A stretch of 64,000 bases of DNA from Homarus americanus. Its lineage: Eukaryota; Arthropoda; Malacostraca; Decapoda; Nephropidae. This document shows, piece after piece, positions 1 to 11,825 of the stretch. The notes below the pieces were generated by a model. The model worked only from the letters and a program-made list of their open reading frames with translations, searched no databases and was not told where the DNA came from. The position numbers and the translations under genes were made by a program. Location of the stretch: contig NW_024756914.1 in NCBI RefSeq assembly GCF_018991925.1, positions 7,783,127 through 7,847,126 on the forward strand, read 5' to 3'. Positions within the stretch are counted from its first letter, which is position 1; each line of letters starts with the position of its first letter.

Positions 1-1422
1 TACATTGCTGGAATTCTTACAATTTGATGATCATTTTGAATATAAACATCATAGATTTTGCATTAGACATACAAATTTTAGATATAATGTTTACTCTTGA
101 GTAAATATGTTATCTTTTGTGCAAAATATATGATATTTATATTCAAAATATTCCTGGTCTTACAAGGAATCCAGCAATGTCAATTATATTATCCTAACTT
201 TAGTCTGATTTATTATTTATTACTAAAAAGGTAAACAGTCTGGTATTCCCACACATTTATCTAGTAGGGACGTTGGTGGTGGGGGGAGGGAGGGAGGGAC
301 CGGCGACCGACCATCTGTTACCGTGTGAAGAATATTTTTTTTTTATTAACTGAAGATTTTTATTTTAGCTCATAAAATTCATACAAATTACCCGGCCAGA
401 ATATAATTTACATTGCTGGAATTCTTACAATTTGATGATCATTTTGAATATAAACATCATATATTTTGCATTAGACATAAAATTTTTAGATATAATGTTC
501 ACTCTGAGTAAGTATGTTATCTTTTGTGCAAAATATATGACGTTTATATTCAAAATATTCCTGGTCTTACAAGGAATCCAGCAATGTCAATTATATTATC
601 CTAACTTTAATCTGAGGTATTATTTAATACTAAATGTTAAAATCTAGTTTTTTCACCCACTCTTTCTCTTGAAGGGAGGATTGATGGGAGGTGGGGGGGA
701 GGGTTGGGACGGACTGACCATCTGGCGCTTGGAAGAGGGGGGGAGGCATGGTGGGGTACTTTGATTGACAGATAGTGTCGTGAAGAATATTTTTTTTTTT
801 TATTAACTGAAGGTATTTGTTTTAGCTCATAAAATTCATACAAATTACCCGGCCAGAATATAATTTACATTGCTGGAATTCTTACAATTTGATGATCATT
901 TTGAATATAAACATCATAGATTTTGCATTAGACATACAAATTTTAGATGTAATGTTTAATCTGAGTAAATATGTTATCTTTTGTGAAAAATATATGACAT
1001 TTATATTCAAAATATTCCTGGTCTTACAAGGAATCCAGCAATGTCAATTATATTATCCTAACTTTAGTTTGAGGTATTATTTATTACTATACCTGGTTTT
1101 CCCCCAAAATTTCTCAGAGGGAAGAGCCAGCAGTGTAGTGTGAGAAGAGGGGGAGGGAGTCGTGTCCATTATTTGAATGGACATTAACTTGGCGACTGTA
1201 TTTCTCTATTTCTCTTAAGTATTAATTGTGTGCATGTACCATCATAAAATTAAGATGTTATTTTTACTAGAACATAGGTATTGTGTTGGAAAAAGTGGAG
1301 TTTGGGGGTCAGCTGGTCTCTATTTCATTTAATCCCATATGTTATGTTATTCACTTTACGCGTTTCTCACTTTCCGTGGTACCCTGTGGGTTACATTAAC
1401 CGCGTAAAGTGAGGGTTGACTG
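1..1422. repeat. Non-autonomous Tigger-like element, right part, with tandem ~410-460-bp units
   Basis: Three tandem units begin at 1, 409 and 866, each starting at the phrase tacattgctgga, so unit lengths are about 408 and 457 bp. The element runs off the left edge. Its right end reads gtaaagtgagggttgactg followed by a TA target duplication at 1423-1424. The same internal units recur inverted at 61800-63000, and the same subterminal sequence (near 1230-1400) recurs at 5660-5815, 59998-60770 and 61484-63167. It has no coding capacity; the short ORFs repeat with the units. Confidence 0.75.
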
Positions 1423-1430
1423 TATATATA

Positions 1431-2033
1431 CACAGTGGTCCCTCGGTTAACGAACACCTCAGTTAACGAAATTTCGGTTAACGAACTGCCTCCCATAAGA
1501 TTCTTAAATTCGGTTAACGAACAAAAGTTCGGTTAACACAGCAAACAGCCGTTAGTCTCTCTCTGTTTTCACTGGAGGTAACATCTTGCTTGAGACTCTC
1601 TTCAACTAAATGCTTTTTTCTGTGTTTCCAAGCAAATTATTGGTCATTTTGAAATATATTTTACATATTGACAATATATAATGCAGTGCAGTGTTGATTT
1701 AAAGAAAATAATCTTGAAATACACCAAGAGAACTAAAATTTTATGGGTGAAATGGTGCCATGGGGTGACTTCTCTTCCACCCCATTGCCTTCTCTTCTTC
1801 CTTCTCCTCCACCCCCATTCTAATTCCCATCATCATCATCATCCAGGAGCCTTCTACATACACACCTCAAAGTAAGTGAACTTTTCTACCATTTTTGTTG
1901 AATTTAGGCAATTTTCGGTGAGCTGGAACCAATTACCCAAAAATCCATTGAAACAATGGTTTCGGTTAACGAACTTTTCGGTAAACGAACAACCTGCTGG
2001 AATGGATTGTGTTCGTTAACTGAGGGTCCACTG
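1431..2033. mobile_element. Tigger-type MITE, ggtccctcggttaacgaa family
   Basis: Inverted termini: the left end reads cagtggtccctcggttaacg, and the right end is the inverse (ttcgttaactgagggtccactg) followed by TA. The interior matches the ends of the 12972-15424 Tigger, including the stretch around 1905-1965 that encodes nothing. It is an internal-deletion derivative of that family. Confidence 0.85.
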
Positions 2034-4140
2034 TATACTGGACATGGTCGTAAGTCCGACATAGATACAAAAATAAAAAAAATAAATAAAAAATTTCAAC
2101 TTTTTTTTCAAAATTTAAAAAAATAAATAAAAAAAAATCTAGAATGAAATACAGTACAGTAAAAGTAATAAATAATGAGGAATGGATACAGTGTAACTGA
2201 GCACTTACCTTAAATGTAGTCAGCTGAATGCACACAGAGCCCCCATAATTTTCTATTTACAGGATACATGGAGACTATATTAATTGGAAGAAGCAGAAGA
2301 GGAGACAGGGCTGGGTGGGTCATCAATGTCGCTTTCTTCAGACAGGTTTATGTGCGGTGAAAACTTGCTGGTTGAAGGTATTGGTTCATCTTGAGGGAGT
2401 GAAGAGGCAGCACTGGGGGACTTCTTGAAATAGATGTCCAATTTAGACTGCACAGTTTGCTTTTTCTTTTCATTATAAATTTCTCTGTAGCAAGCAAGTG
2501 CGTCTTTGATCATTCTGTCAACTTTGGCATAACGCTCATAATTTTGATCCATGCCATCAAACATTTGCATTGCTTTATTAATTGTAGCAAATGCCACTGC
2601 CATTTGTTTCACTGAAAACTTTTTGGGGGGTGCAGGTTCTTCTTCTACATTTTGTCTCTATTCTTCCTCTGCAATTTTTTGTGCATCTAGTTCAATAAGA
2701 TCCTTGTTACTGAGCTCTTCTGCTACACTTTCAACCAATTGTTCAACATCTTCAGTATCAATTTCTAACTCCAGCTGTTTACCTAACTCCACTATCTTGT
2801 TACTAATACCCGAAATAACTTCATTTTCATTAAATCCTTTGAAACTGTGCACATATCTTTTCAGGATTTTCTTCCATATTCCATTCATGCAATGTTTTGT
2901 AACCTGATCCCATGCTGCACTAATGTTCTTTATACATGACAAAATGTTGTACTCCTTCCAAAACTGTCTGAGCGTTTTCTCACCTTTAGTAGCAGCAACA
3001 GCCTGAGCGAAGGTCGTGCGTAAATAATACGCTTTAAAGGCAGCAATAGCACCTTGATCCATGGGTTGGATGATAGAGGTAGTGTTAGGTGGAATGTACA
3101 CTACCTTAACATCAGGGTGCATGTCGTCCAGGTGTGGTGGGTGTCCCGGAGCATTATCCAAAATCAGTAAAATCTTGAATGGAATCTGTTGTTGCAGACA
3201 ATACTCCTTGGCTCGTGGAATGAAACTAGTCCTGAACCAATCCTCAAACAATACTAGGGTCATCCAGGCTCTCTTGTTAGTGTGATAAAACACTGGCAGT
3301 GTGTGCTTGCTGACATGTTTAAAAGCCCTAGGGTTCTCTGAATGATAGATCATGAAGGGCTTTAGCTTGAAACCAGCAACATTCCCCCCCAACAGAAGTG
3401 TAATTCTGTCCTTGAATGCCTTGAATCCGGGCATTGTTTTCGCCTCTTTGTGGATGTATGTCCGCTCAGGCATGCGCTTCCACAATAATCCAGTATCATT
3501 CACATTGAATATATGCTCAGGCAAATAATTCCCTTCCACAATCACATCATCTAACTCCTCCTTAAAAGCTTCGGCAGTACCAACATCGGCACTAGCTGCC
3601 ACACCACTCTCTTAACATTGTGTAGACTGTAGCGTTTTTTAAATCTATCAAACCAGCCATGACTTCCTGTAAAGGTTCGATCACATTCATCTCCTGCCTG
3701 CTCCTTTAGGCTTTGGAACAGGCTTCTTGCTTTAGCCAGTATGGTTAGAAGGCTTAAGGGTACACGCTTCTGTATCTGGTCTTCTATCCATATCACCAAT
3801 AATTTTTCCATATTGTCAATAGGACCTTGTCTTCTCTTTGATATTATAGTTCCCTTTATAGCTGTTGTTCCTTTCACTACTTCACGAATACGTTCCTTGT
3901 CCTTCAGAATAGTGGATATAGTCGAGTGTGAGAAACCTAGGTCGCGTGAGATTGTTGCTACTGTTTTTCCATTCTCATGCTGTGTTATTATCTTCATTTT
4001 CATCTCAAAAGTAATTGCCTGTCTACTTTTCTTTGGAACACCACCAGCACTCTCACTTTTACACTTTCCAGTCATTATAAAGTCAATTAAATACGATAAT
4101 AACGAAAGTTCACAGCGCGATCAGTATAGGATTTCCTCCG
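2034..4140 (-). mobile_element. Tigger/pogo element A, truncated at its 5' side
   Basis: The left end near 2040-2070 carries the gtcgtaagtc motif, and 4080-4130 matches the interior of the MITE at 22239-22560 (cacagcgcgatca against cacagcgcaatca). Element A is therefore the coding relative of that MITE. Its transposase-proximal end stops near 4140, where it abuts element B in opposite orientation. No second terminus is visible. Confidence 0.65.
2280..4075 (-). pseudogene. Tigger/pogo (DDE_1, CENP-B-type HTH) transposase, frameshifted
   Basis: This is a Tc1/mariner-superfamily pogo/Tigger transposase in three pieces. Residues 1-174 (4075-3551) hold the HTH region (KKSRQAITFEMKMKII) and the second, CENP-B-like HTH ending at SHGWFDRFKKR. 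After a frameshift near 3600, a 314-codon frame (3602-2658) carries the catalytic core: FNVNDTGLLWK, LILDNAPGH and QPMDQGAIAAF. A stop near 2655 separates a last frame (to 2280) ending in a Ser/Pro/acidic tail. The first catalytic Asp position, normally NVDETG, reads NVND, so the core is probably dead even if the frames were joined. The start is the Met before TGKCKSESAGG, by homology to family N termini. It is a pseudogene without host function. Confidence 0.85.
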
Positions 4141-5499
4141 TTCTTACGTGAGATTATGGAGGAAGGACAGTACACCGACGACCAGGTGTTTAACATGGAC
4201 GAATCTGGTCTTTTCTGGAAAAAGCTACCGTCCAAGACCTTCGTTGTAAAGAATGCCAGCAAGATTCGGGGCCAGAAGATGCAGAAGGAACGCATCACCG
4301 TCCTGTTTACCACCAATGCCTCCGGTACCTGTAAACCAAAGTTATCGGTGATTCACACAGCCCGCAAGCCGCACACCTACAAGAATATGGACATGAACAA
4401 GCTTAATGTCCACTGGCTAACCGCACGTAAGGCGTGGATGATGTACTCTTCTCTGTCCCTCTTCTGGTTTGACAACTGTTTTGTTCCTGACGTGCAGACA
4501 TTATGCGAGCAACAGAATGTTCCATTCAACATTTTGTTGCTCCTTGACAACGCACCTGGACACTCGCCCCTACTTATGGATCGTCACCCCAACGTAAAAG
4601 TGGTCTTCCTTCCTCCCAACACTACGTCATTAATCCAGCCCATGGACCAGGAGTTGATCTGCAATGTGAAAGCTGCGTACTCTGCAAAGAAGTTCAAGCT
4701 CCTGAACGACTCTACCAACACCAAGGATGAGTTGCATAAGCTGGGTGACACCGACAGCGAGAGCAAAAGCGACGAGGACATGGAACAAGAGGCGGCGACT
4801 CAAGAACTTCTCGTCAAACAATTTTGGAAGAAGTTTAACGTTAAACAAGCTGTAGACTTCTTGGTGGAGGCATGGGATCTGCTGACTATTGCTACGATTC
4901 GTCACGCATGGTGACATGTGTTGCATGGCATACCAGGTGAGAGGAGGAGTGAACCTGTGACTGGTGAGGTTCAGACTGTTGCAGTAGCAGTGGACCTTGC
5001 CAGAGAAGCTGCGCTCAATATTACAGCTGAAGGCTTCTCCGAGACCACCAACGAAGACATCCTGGAGGTGATCAAAGATCCTGAAGTGACTGCCGACGAG
5101 ATGTTGGAAGAAGAACACGCCAGTGAAGAGGAGGAAGAAGGTGCGTCATTCTCCGAAGAACCTAGTTTAAGTCATAGTGATATTAAGTGTGTCATAGAGT
5201 TTACAGAAAAAATTAAGTCCGTCCTTTCCCGCGACAATGACGATGAACGCTATGAAGTCTTCCATACCCGGCTGGTGCAGGCTATGGAGCCGTACATCAA
5301 GGTGTATCACGACAACATCAACACCAGCCGTCAGCAAAGCATAACCGAGTTCTTCGCCCGCAACCCACCACAGCCAGCCCAAGCCAGTGATAGTGAAAGT
5401 GAAGTTGACTTTGAGGGATTTGTCAGGGAAGCCCTGACAACTGTAAGTGACAGTGATGTTGATTCACCTAGTAATGGTGATTCACCTGAGGGCCAGTAA
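4141..5499 (+). pseudogene. Tigger/pogo transposase B, N-terminal truncation plus stop
   Basis: A second, clearly different Tigger transposase runs away from element A. It enters directly at MEEGQYTDDQVFNMDESG, so both N-terminal HTH domains are missing. The catalytic region shows NMDESGLFWKK, LLLLDNAPGHSP and SLIQPMDQ (D,D,D). A TGA at 4912-4914 (after TIRHAW) interrupts the frame; the same reading frame resumes through 5499 with an acidic tail and a QQSITEFFAR motif typical of Tigger C termini. The first of the two open stretches is 252 codons. The sequence downstream to about 5815 matches the ends of the non-autonomous elements at 1-1422, 59998-60770 and 61484-63167. Confidence 0.85.
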
Positions 5500-5815
5500 T
5501 CTGCCCTCTGCCTCGGAACCAGCCTCCATCCCCGTATGCTGACCCATCTCTTCTACTACCGTAAGTGTTCCACCTAACTTTTAGTTTCTCTTAGGTAACC
5601 TTCATTTTTCCTATGTTAACCTTTATCTTTCCTAACCTAACCTCTTCTATATTACTTGTTTTTTCATACCATCATAAAGTTAAGATAGAATTTTTACTAC
5701 AACATAGTTATGTGTCGTCAAAAAGTGGAGTTTGGGGGGTCGGGCTGGGTTCTATTGGAATTAATCCCATATGTTCTGTGGTTCATAACGCGGTTCCATA
5801 GCAGGACCTGGGTTC
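5500..5815 (+). repeat. 3' terminal region of Tigger B family
   Basis: From about 5660 the sequence (taccatcataaagttaagat, then the aaaagtggagtttgggg block and aatcccatatgtt) parallels the subterminal region of the element ending at 1422 and, inverted, the starts of the elements at 59998 and 61484. The expected terminus decays near 5795-5815 (ataacgcggttcc). No gene is seen. Confidence 0.65.
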
Positions 5816-5856
5816 AAATTAGCTTGAATTAAGTAGAATTTTATATTATTATTATT

Positions 5857-5859
<3 letters not shown>

Positions 5860-5907
<48 letters not shown>
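5860..5907. repeat. (TA)n microsatellite
   Basis: A simple TA tract sits just upstream of a terminal-repeat-like segment (gtaagtaaatcactgt) of the Penelope-like element. ORFs over it are artefacts. Confidence 0.95.
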
Positions 5908-5910
<3 letters not shown>

Positions 5911-6439
5911 AGTAAATCACTGTGTAGTCTAGACATATCTAGATATATCTGAACATACAAGGAAAGCCACAGAGTTAGCGGCTTAGTGTAATTCACATCG
6001 GGTTCTTTTTCAATAAGCATCTTCATTTTGGAGATTAGATAACAGCTCTCTCAAATCAATCCCATACTACATGCTATATATGGATTTCATCAAAACACCT
6101 AAACAATAATCCTTTCAAACTCGTGAGTTCTGTGGGTTCTGTTACTAAATTATCCAAGTGGCTGGTAAATTGATATCCCCTCCAGAGCCAAATATCTAAT
6201 TCACAATCACGCTAATAGCAGTGATTTAATTGATAAACTCAAGAAACACAACGAACTGCGAATTAATAAGTTTTGATGTAAATTCACTGTTCACTAAAGT
6301 ACCTGTGAAAGACTTACTTTTCATTTCTTAAAGATAATTACAACTGCTAGATTTAACTATTGAACATGATACTTTCCTCATTGATGAGTTATCGTAACTG
6401 ACAATGTGTTTAGTGCAAATAGGAAGTTCTACAAGCAAG

Positions 6440-7470
6440 TATTTGGCATGAGCATGGGTAATTGTCTTTCTGCTCCTCTAGCCTGTATTTAAATGGAGTT
6501 TTTGAGTCTAGATTACTCCAATATAGTGGACTTTATTCCTCCATGGTATAGATATGTAGATGATGTTCTTTGTCTTTGGCACCAAAAACAGTGACCCTTT
6601 GGAATTTTTAGACAAGCTTAATAATATTGTCCCTAGTATCACATTCAAAATTGAAAGAAATAAATGAATCCCTTCCATTTCTTGATATGCTTATCATGAG
6701 AAATGGCCAAAACTATAAATTTAAAGTTTATAGAGCCCACAAGGTTGACAGTTTCATTCACTTTTATCGAATCACCTTGAGTCTACCAAAATGTCAGTTT
6801 TTCTGCTATATTTCCTAAGATGTCTTCGTATTTGTGACTCTGAATTTATTGACGATGAATTGAAACACATTCGTTCTATTGCACAGAAACTTGGAACCCC
6901 GGTGTTTGTTGATCGTTGCTTTAAAAGGCTAAAATCCTTTCATTCCTCTCAAACCAGACAAGTTCCTACACTTAAGAATATTTTGACTCTGCCCTATCGT
7001 AATGAATTTGTCCCGTTAGTTGGTCCCTCAAGCTTCTAAATATTAATGTTGTTTTCAAGTATGACTCAACCATTACCAATATGTTAATAAGGAATAGCCC
7101 AAGTTTGAATGTAAATGGAAGCGTTATTGTATTCCATGTAGCAAATGTAATTGTAATTATGTAGGTCAGACAGGAAAAACCCTGCAGCTCAGAATCAAAC
7201 AACATAAGTATAATATCAGAACTGCATCTGAAAGCAGTGCCTTGTTCGTTCATGTTAGGAATAATAATCACATTGCTTGGGAAAAAAGCAGAAGTATTCA
7301 TCATCTTGTGTCACAGAAAGACTTCTGGTTGAAGCTAGTTTGATTAAGAATTTAAATCAATAAACCTTAGTGATGGTCAGTTCAAAACTGATAATATGTT
7401 ACATAAATTTTTTGTCAGTGGCCCAAGGTTAAAAATGCTTTGAAAACCTTTGATCTTGATGTATGATAGT
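6440..7470 (+). pseudogene. Penelope-like reverse transcriptase/GIY-YIG endonuclease remnant
   Basis: Reading across frames one finds FGMSMG..LSAP..CLYLNGVFES near 6445-6505, then the RT active-site motif WYRYVDDVLC at 6543-6575. The thumb and linker follow (LPFLDMLIMRNGQNYKFKVY at 6670-6732). A Cys-containing endonuclease segment lies at 7110-7200, where frames give CNCNYVGQTGKTLQLRIKQH, the GIY-YIG-type motif of Penelope elements. Several frameshifts and stops (for example near 6600, 6780 and 7340) make it non-functional. RT plus GIY-YIG order is diagnostic of canonical Penelope-like elements. Orientation is +. Confidence 0.8.
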
Positions 7471-7756
7471 TATTTTAGTGGGTCCCTTTTTCTGACCTGA
7501 CCTGTCTAGTCACGTCACCACCCTTCTCTTAAGCTCCTCTACGTGTGTGTTGGTGTGGGGATTAGTGGATGTTATCATTATGACCTGACCTTATGTTTTT
7601 AGGTCACCCTGTATATTTAAGCCTCTCTCTGTCCATGTAATCCAGTTGCCTCTGAAGATGTCTTGAATAAAAGGCAACTAAGGTACTCCGTTGTTTCCAT
7701 TTTCCGTGTGATTTTATCAAGATTTATCTTATCACGTTTCATTGTGAATTTACATG

Positions 7757-8029
<273 letters not shown>

Positions 8030-8342
8030 AGTAAATCACTGTAGGTGCGCGTGATCTAGGTATATGCTGATAACCACAAGGAAAGAAGAAAACACGAAGT
8101 TCCCAAGCGCTTTCGTGTAATTCACATCTTCATGGGTGAGTACAGACTAGAGAGAGAAATACAAATCAAGGTGTATATATACAGAGAAGGGTGAGTCCAG
8201 GTCCACAATGGTCAGGTATTAGGTAATAGGACCCTACTAATCTTTAAATAGCACACAACGGTTGGTGGTCAGGTCAGATGGTCAGGTGACCCGGCCTTCT
8301 CACCTGGTCACAAATCTTCTTAATTACAAAATTGTCCAGCTT

Positions 8343-8852
8343 GTACATGCCGTTACTCAAATTCGGTATGTAAAATATATTTCAAAATGACCAATAATTT
8401 GCTTGCAAAAACAGAAAAAAAGCATTTAGTTGAAGAGAGTCTCAAGCAAGATGTTACCTCCACTGAAAAGATACAAAGACTGACGCTTGTATGGTGTGTT
8501 GAGAGGCTGGATGGCACGCATAAAACTAGTTTCATTACCTTCAATTATGTTCAATAATTGTTAAAATGAGTACAAAATTTAATGTTAAGGTTTTAAAATT
8601 ATTGAATAGTATAAACTTCTTGATATTTGCTAAAATGGTAAGGAATTTAAGCCCTAGAACCGATTACTGTATTGGCGGACTAATACTACAGCTGGTGGAC
8701 CGCCAAATGCAAGCGAAGTCATGTTCAGGTTGGCTCGTAAGAAACTCGTTAATCGAGGGATTGCTCGTTAACCGAAGTTAAGAATTTTATGGAAGGTAAC
8801 TCGTTAACCGAAATCTCGTTAACCGAGGCGCTCGTTAACCGAGGGACCACTG
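8343..8852. mobile_element. Tigger MITE, left end missing
   Basis: The right terminus reads cgttaaccgagggaccactg followed by TA (8853-8854). The interior (ttcaaaatgaccaataattt, gcaagatgttacctcc) matches the other members of the ggtccctcggttaac family. The left TIR is absent; the sequence enters abruptly at about 8343 next to Penelope sequence. Confidence 0.8.
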
Positions 8853-9842
8853 TACTATATACGTACATACACACTTTTACTCTTAAATCACTACTGTTAT
8901 GTGATACAGGTGATTAATTTTTATCTCTTGTGCAAAATACATGACATTTATATTAAAATTATTCACTGTTTTACAAGGATTCCAGCAATGCCAAGCAGAT
9001 TGGGGAGAGAGAGGGTGGGAGCGAGCGAGGGGGCGTGGGGGGAGGGGAGGTAGTACGTTTGACAGTTGGCACAGGCCCAGGTCTAACGTGTGTATATTTA
9101 TCAGTTCTTAGGAGACTAAGCTTCTCTCTTATAAAAAGCCAGTGAAATGACCTGGGTGAATATAATTAACATAGCTGGGATTCTTGTAACATACTGATTA
9201 ATTTGAATATAAACATGCTATAATTTGCACTAGACAAAACAGTTTTAGTGCCGTAATCAAATTAGTACATGTGCACTCCAGCTTTGCACTAACGTCATTT
9301 ATTTCTATTACGTTTCTTTTAGTATGGTGTGTGCTTGTAAATGGATGAAAATAAATGAAGAAATCTATGTAAATCTACCCAAAAATACAGTTGATAAACT
9401 TTTTTATAAAATGTACTACAGTACTGTACACTTATGTACAACAATTTTTATCTCTTGCGCAAAACTTATGACGTTGATATTCACATTATTGGCTGTCTTG
9501 CAAGGATTCCAGCAATGCAAATTATAATCTCTTAACTTTAGTCTGAGATATTATATAAGATAAAAACTGTAAGCCTAAAAGCCTGGCTGGGGGGGGGGGG
9601 GACGTAGCCAGCCACGCCACCCAGCGAGGGGTTGGGGGGTTGAGGTGATAAGTTTGAGGCGAAGGTCTCTGTGTGTTTATTTAACAGTCCTACTAAGCTT
9701 CTCTCATTTTAAAATGCCAGTGATACGACCTTGGAAAATATAATTAACATAGCTGGGATTCTTGTAAGATACTGATTTATTTGAATATAAACATGCTGTA
9801 ATTCGCACTAGACATGACAATTTTAGTACCGTAATCAAATTA
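8853..9842. repeat. Diverged copies of the internal tandem unit
   Basis: Two diverged units are recognisable by ttttatctcttgtgcaaaat and acaaggattccagcaatgc (8925-8990 and 9445-9515), phrases shared with the 1-1140 and 61800-63000 arrays. A third phrase, aacatagctgggattcttgt, occurs at 9166 and 9746. No gene or clear termini are visible. Confidence 0.6.
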
Positions 9843-11311
9843 CAGGTTGTACCTCTCTAGTCCGGCATTCTGTGGTCCGGAAACTCCCGTGGTCCGGAAC
9901 GATTTTAGTTTGTCCAATAGGTAGATAGGCAATTTTTTTTTTTTTTTTTTAATCTGAATTTTTATTATTATTACAGGAGTATTAAATTTTTGCCCCTCAG
10001 GCCCCAATGTGGGTCAGTGACCTATGCCCGGGTGGGCTAATCCCCGTAACAAAAAACAACAAAGCCACGGGAAATTAAGGTTTGTTTACATCGGGCAGTT
10101 CGGCTGCTCTCTCTCTCTGCTTGTCTATACAGAGTACAACATTTAACCCTTCAATATATATGAGCAGTAAATAAGTGTTGCTATCATATTCTTATGTAGA
10201 GTAATGACGATATGTTTTCACATGTGCGCACTTACATATGCGCAGTCTCAGGTTTTTTTTACCATTAATGGTTAGCTACTTATATTGTTCCATTTATTAA
10301 CATTAAATAACATTACAGGTACTTCAAACAACCATATTATTTTTTTTACATTAATTTTACTTCAGCTACAATCCGGGTCTTATTTTCTTCAGTTTTATAT
10401 GTAGAACCAATCAGTCACTGGTTTTGTAAGCTTTAACATAAACAATGCCGGCAGTGGTCTCGTCTCCTCGTGTGTTTTGATATTCCACGTATTATTAATA
10501 AATTGTATTGTTAATTTTGCACACACAAACATTAATTCAATAAAAATAAATTCAGAAACATTAATTAAAATATATATGAATAGTAAATAAGTGTTGCTTT
10601 CATATTCTTATGTAAAGTAATGACGATATGTTTTCACGTGTGCGCACTTACATACGCGATCTCTCTTTTTTCTTTACCATTATCGTTAGCTACTTCTATT
10701 GTTCCATTTATTAACATTAAATAACATTACTTAAAACAACCATATTAATTTTACTACAGCTACAACCAAAGTCTTATTTTCTTCAGTTTTATATGTAGAA
10801 CCAGTCAGTCACTGGTTTTGTAATCAACGAAAACAATGCTGTGTCATTTCCTCGTGTGTTTTAATATTCTACGTATTATTAATGAATTGTATTGCTCATT
10901 TTGCACACATAAACATTAATTCAATAAAAAAGACATTCAGTAAAAAACAATAATGAATCTTTTGTACATAAGAGAAATGATGCTGTTTACACGATTATGC
11001 ACGTCGTCTGCTCGTTGGCGGGCCGTTGAAACCCGTCGAAATTCGAGTTTCCGCCGTCAAAATTTTTATTTATTTATTTTTTTGTGTGTTCCAATAAAAT
11101 ACGTTAAGAATTAAAAACTCGTGAAATTTGAGAAGCTACTATACAACATTTAACCCTTCAATATGTCTTCAAAGAGACCATGATGCAGAGAAAGTGGTGC
11201 TAGTGCTTCCAAGCATAAGCACAAGTCACTATCTATCCAGGAAAAGGGTGAATTTCCATGGTCCGGCACCGGTCAGGTCCCGAGGTTGCCGGACTAGAGA
11301 GGTACAACCTG
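9843..11311. mobile_element. TIR element (Tigger-like MITE, caggttgtacctctctagtc)
   Basis: Inverted termini of over 20 bp: caggttgtacctctctagtc at 9843 and its inverse ending at 11311, with TA on both sides. The interior holds an imperfect tandem duplication (about 10160-10560 and 10570-10930, sharing aaataagtgttgct and gacgatatgttttcac) and a short LINE tail at 9993-10050. No transposase frame remains. Confidence 0.85.
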
Positions 11312-11313
11312 TA

Positions 11314-11824
11314 CTTCAATTTAATGAGTTTCACATTAATGATTCATCACAATAACGACGGTAATGAAATGCGACACCTCAACACATTAACAAGATATTT
11401 CAACACAATAACGATCAGTAGTGCAAGTTGAGTCACTCTGGACGGCCATCATGACGACGTCCTCGAGCGAGGTGGTTTGTTTTGATCAGAGCGAGTGAGA
11501 CTGAAGGATCAGTTGGTGCTGGGGAAGCAGTGCAGCGTGAGGGCAGGGGGTCATCCTCTGCCTCGGATGACAACAAACAGTCTCATTAAGCAGTTCAATG
11601 AGTGTCTAAAGTTTAGTTATTATTAATTATTACCTCTACAAGCAGTATTAATGTGTGTGAATAAGTGGTTATAATTTTTTGTGGGGTTATAGGGGGTGAA
11701 AGTGTCCGAGGGCTGGTACCAATTGACCCATTTAGTCTGTAAACTATACTCACCACATTAATGATTTTCACTTTAACGACCGTTTTCGTGGTACCAATTA
11801 GTCATTAAAGTGAAGTATGGACTG
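11314..11824. mobile_element. Short TIR element, acttcaatttaatga family
   Basis: The left start (acttcaatttaatgagtttc) and the right end (gtcattaaagtgaagtatgg then actgta) are imperfect inverted repeats. Subterminal repeats are ttaatgattcatc and ttaatgattttcactttaac. It directly abuts the preceding element across a TA. No coding sequence is seen. Confidence 0.6.
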
Positions 11825-11825
11825 T

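Noticed and set aside
2551..4151. Plus-strand ORFs of 70-136 codons
   Set aside because: Shadows antisense to the Tigger A transposase.
5620..5642. Telomere-like cctaacctaacc
   Set aside because: Only two units of the arthropod telomere motif; chance in a T/C-rich stretch.
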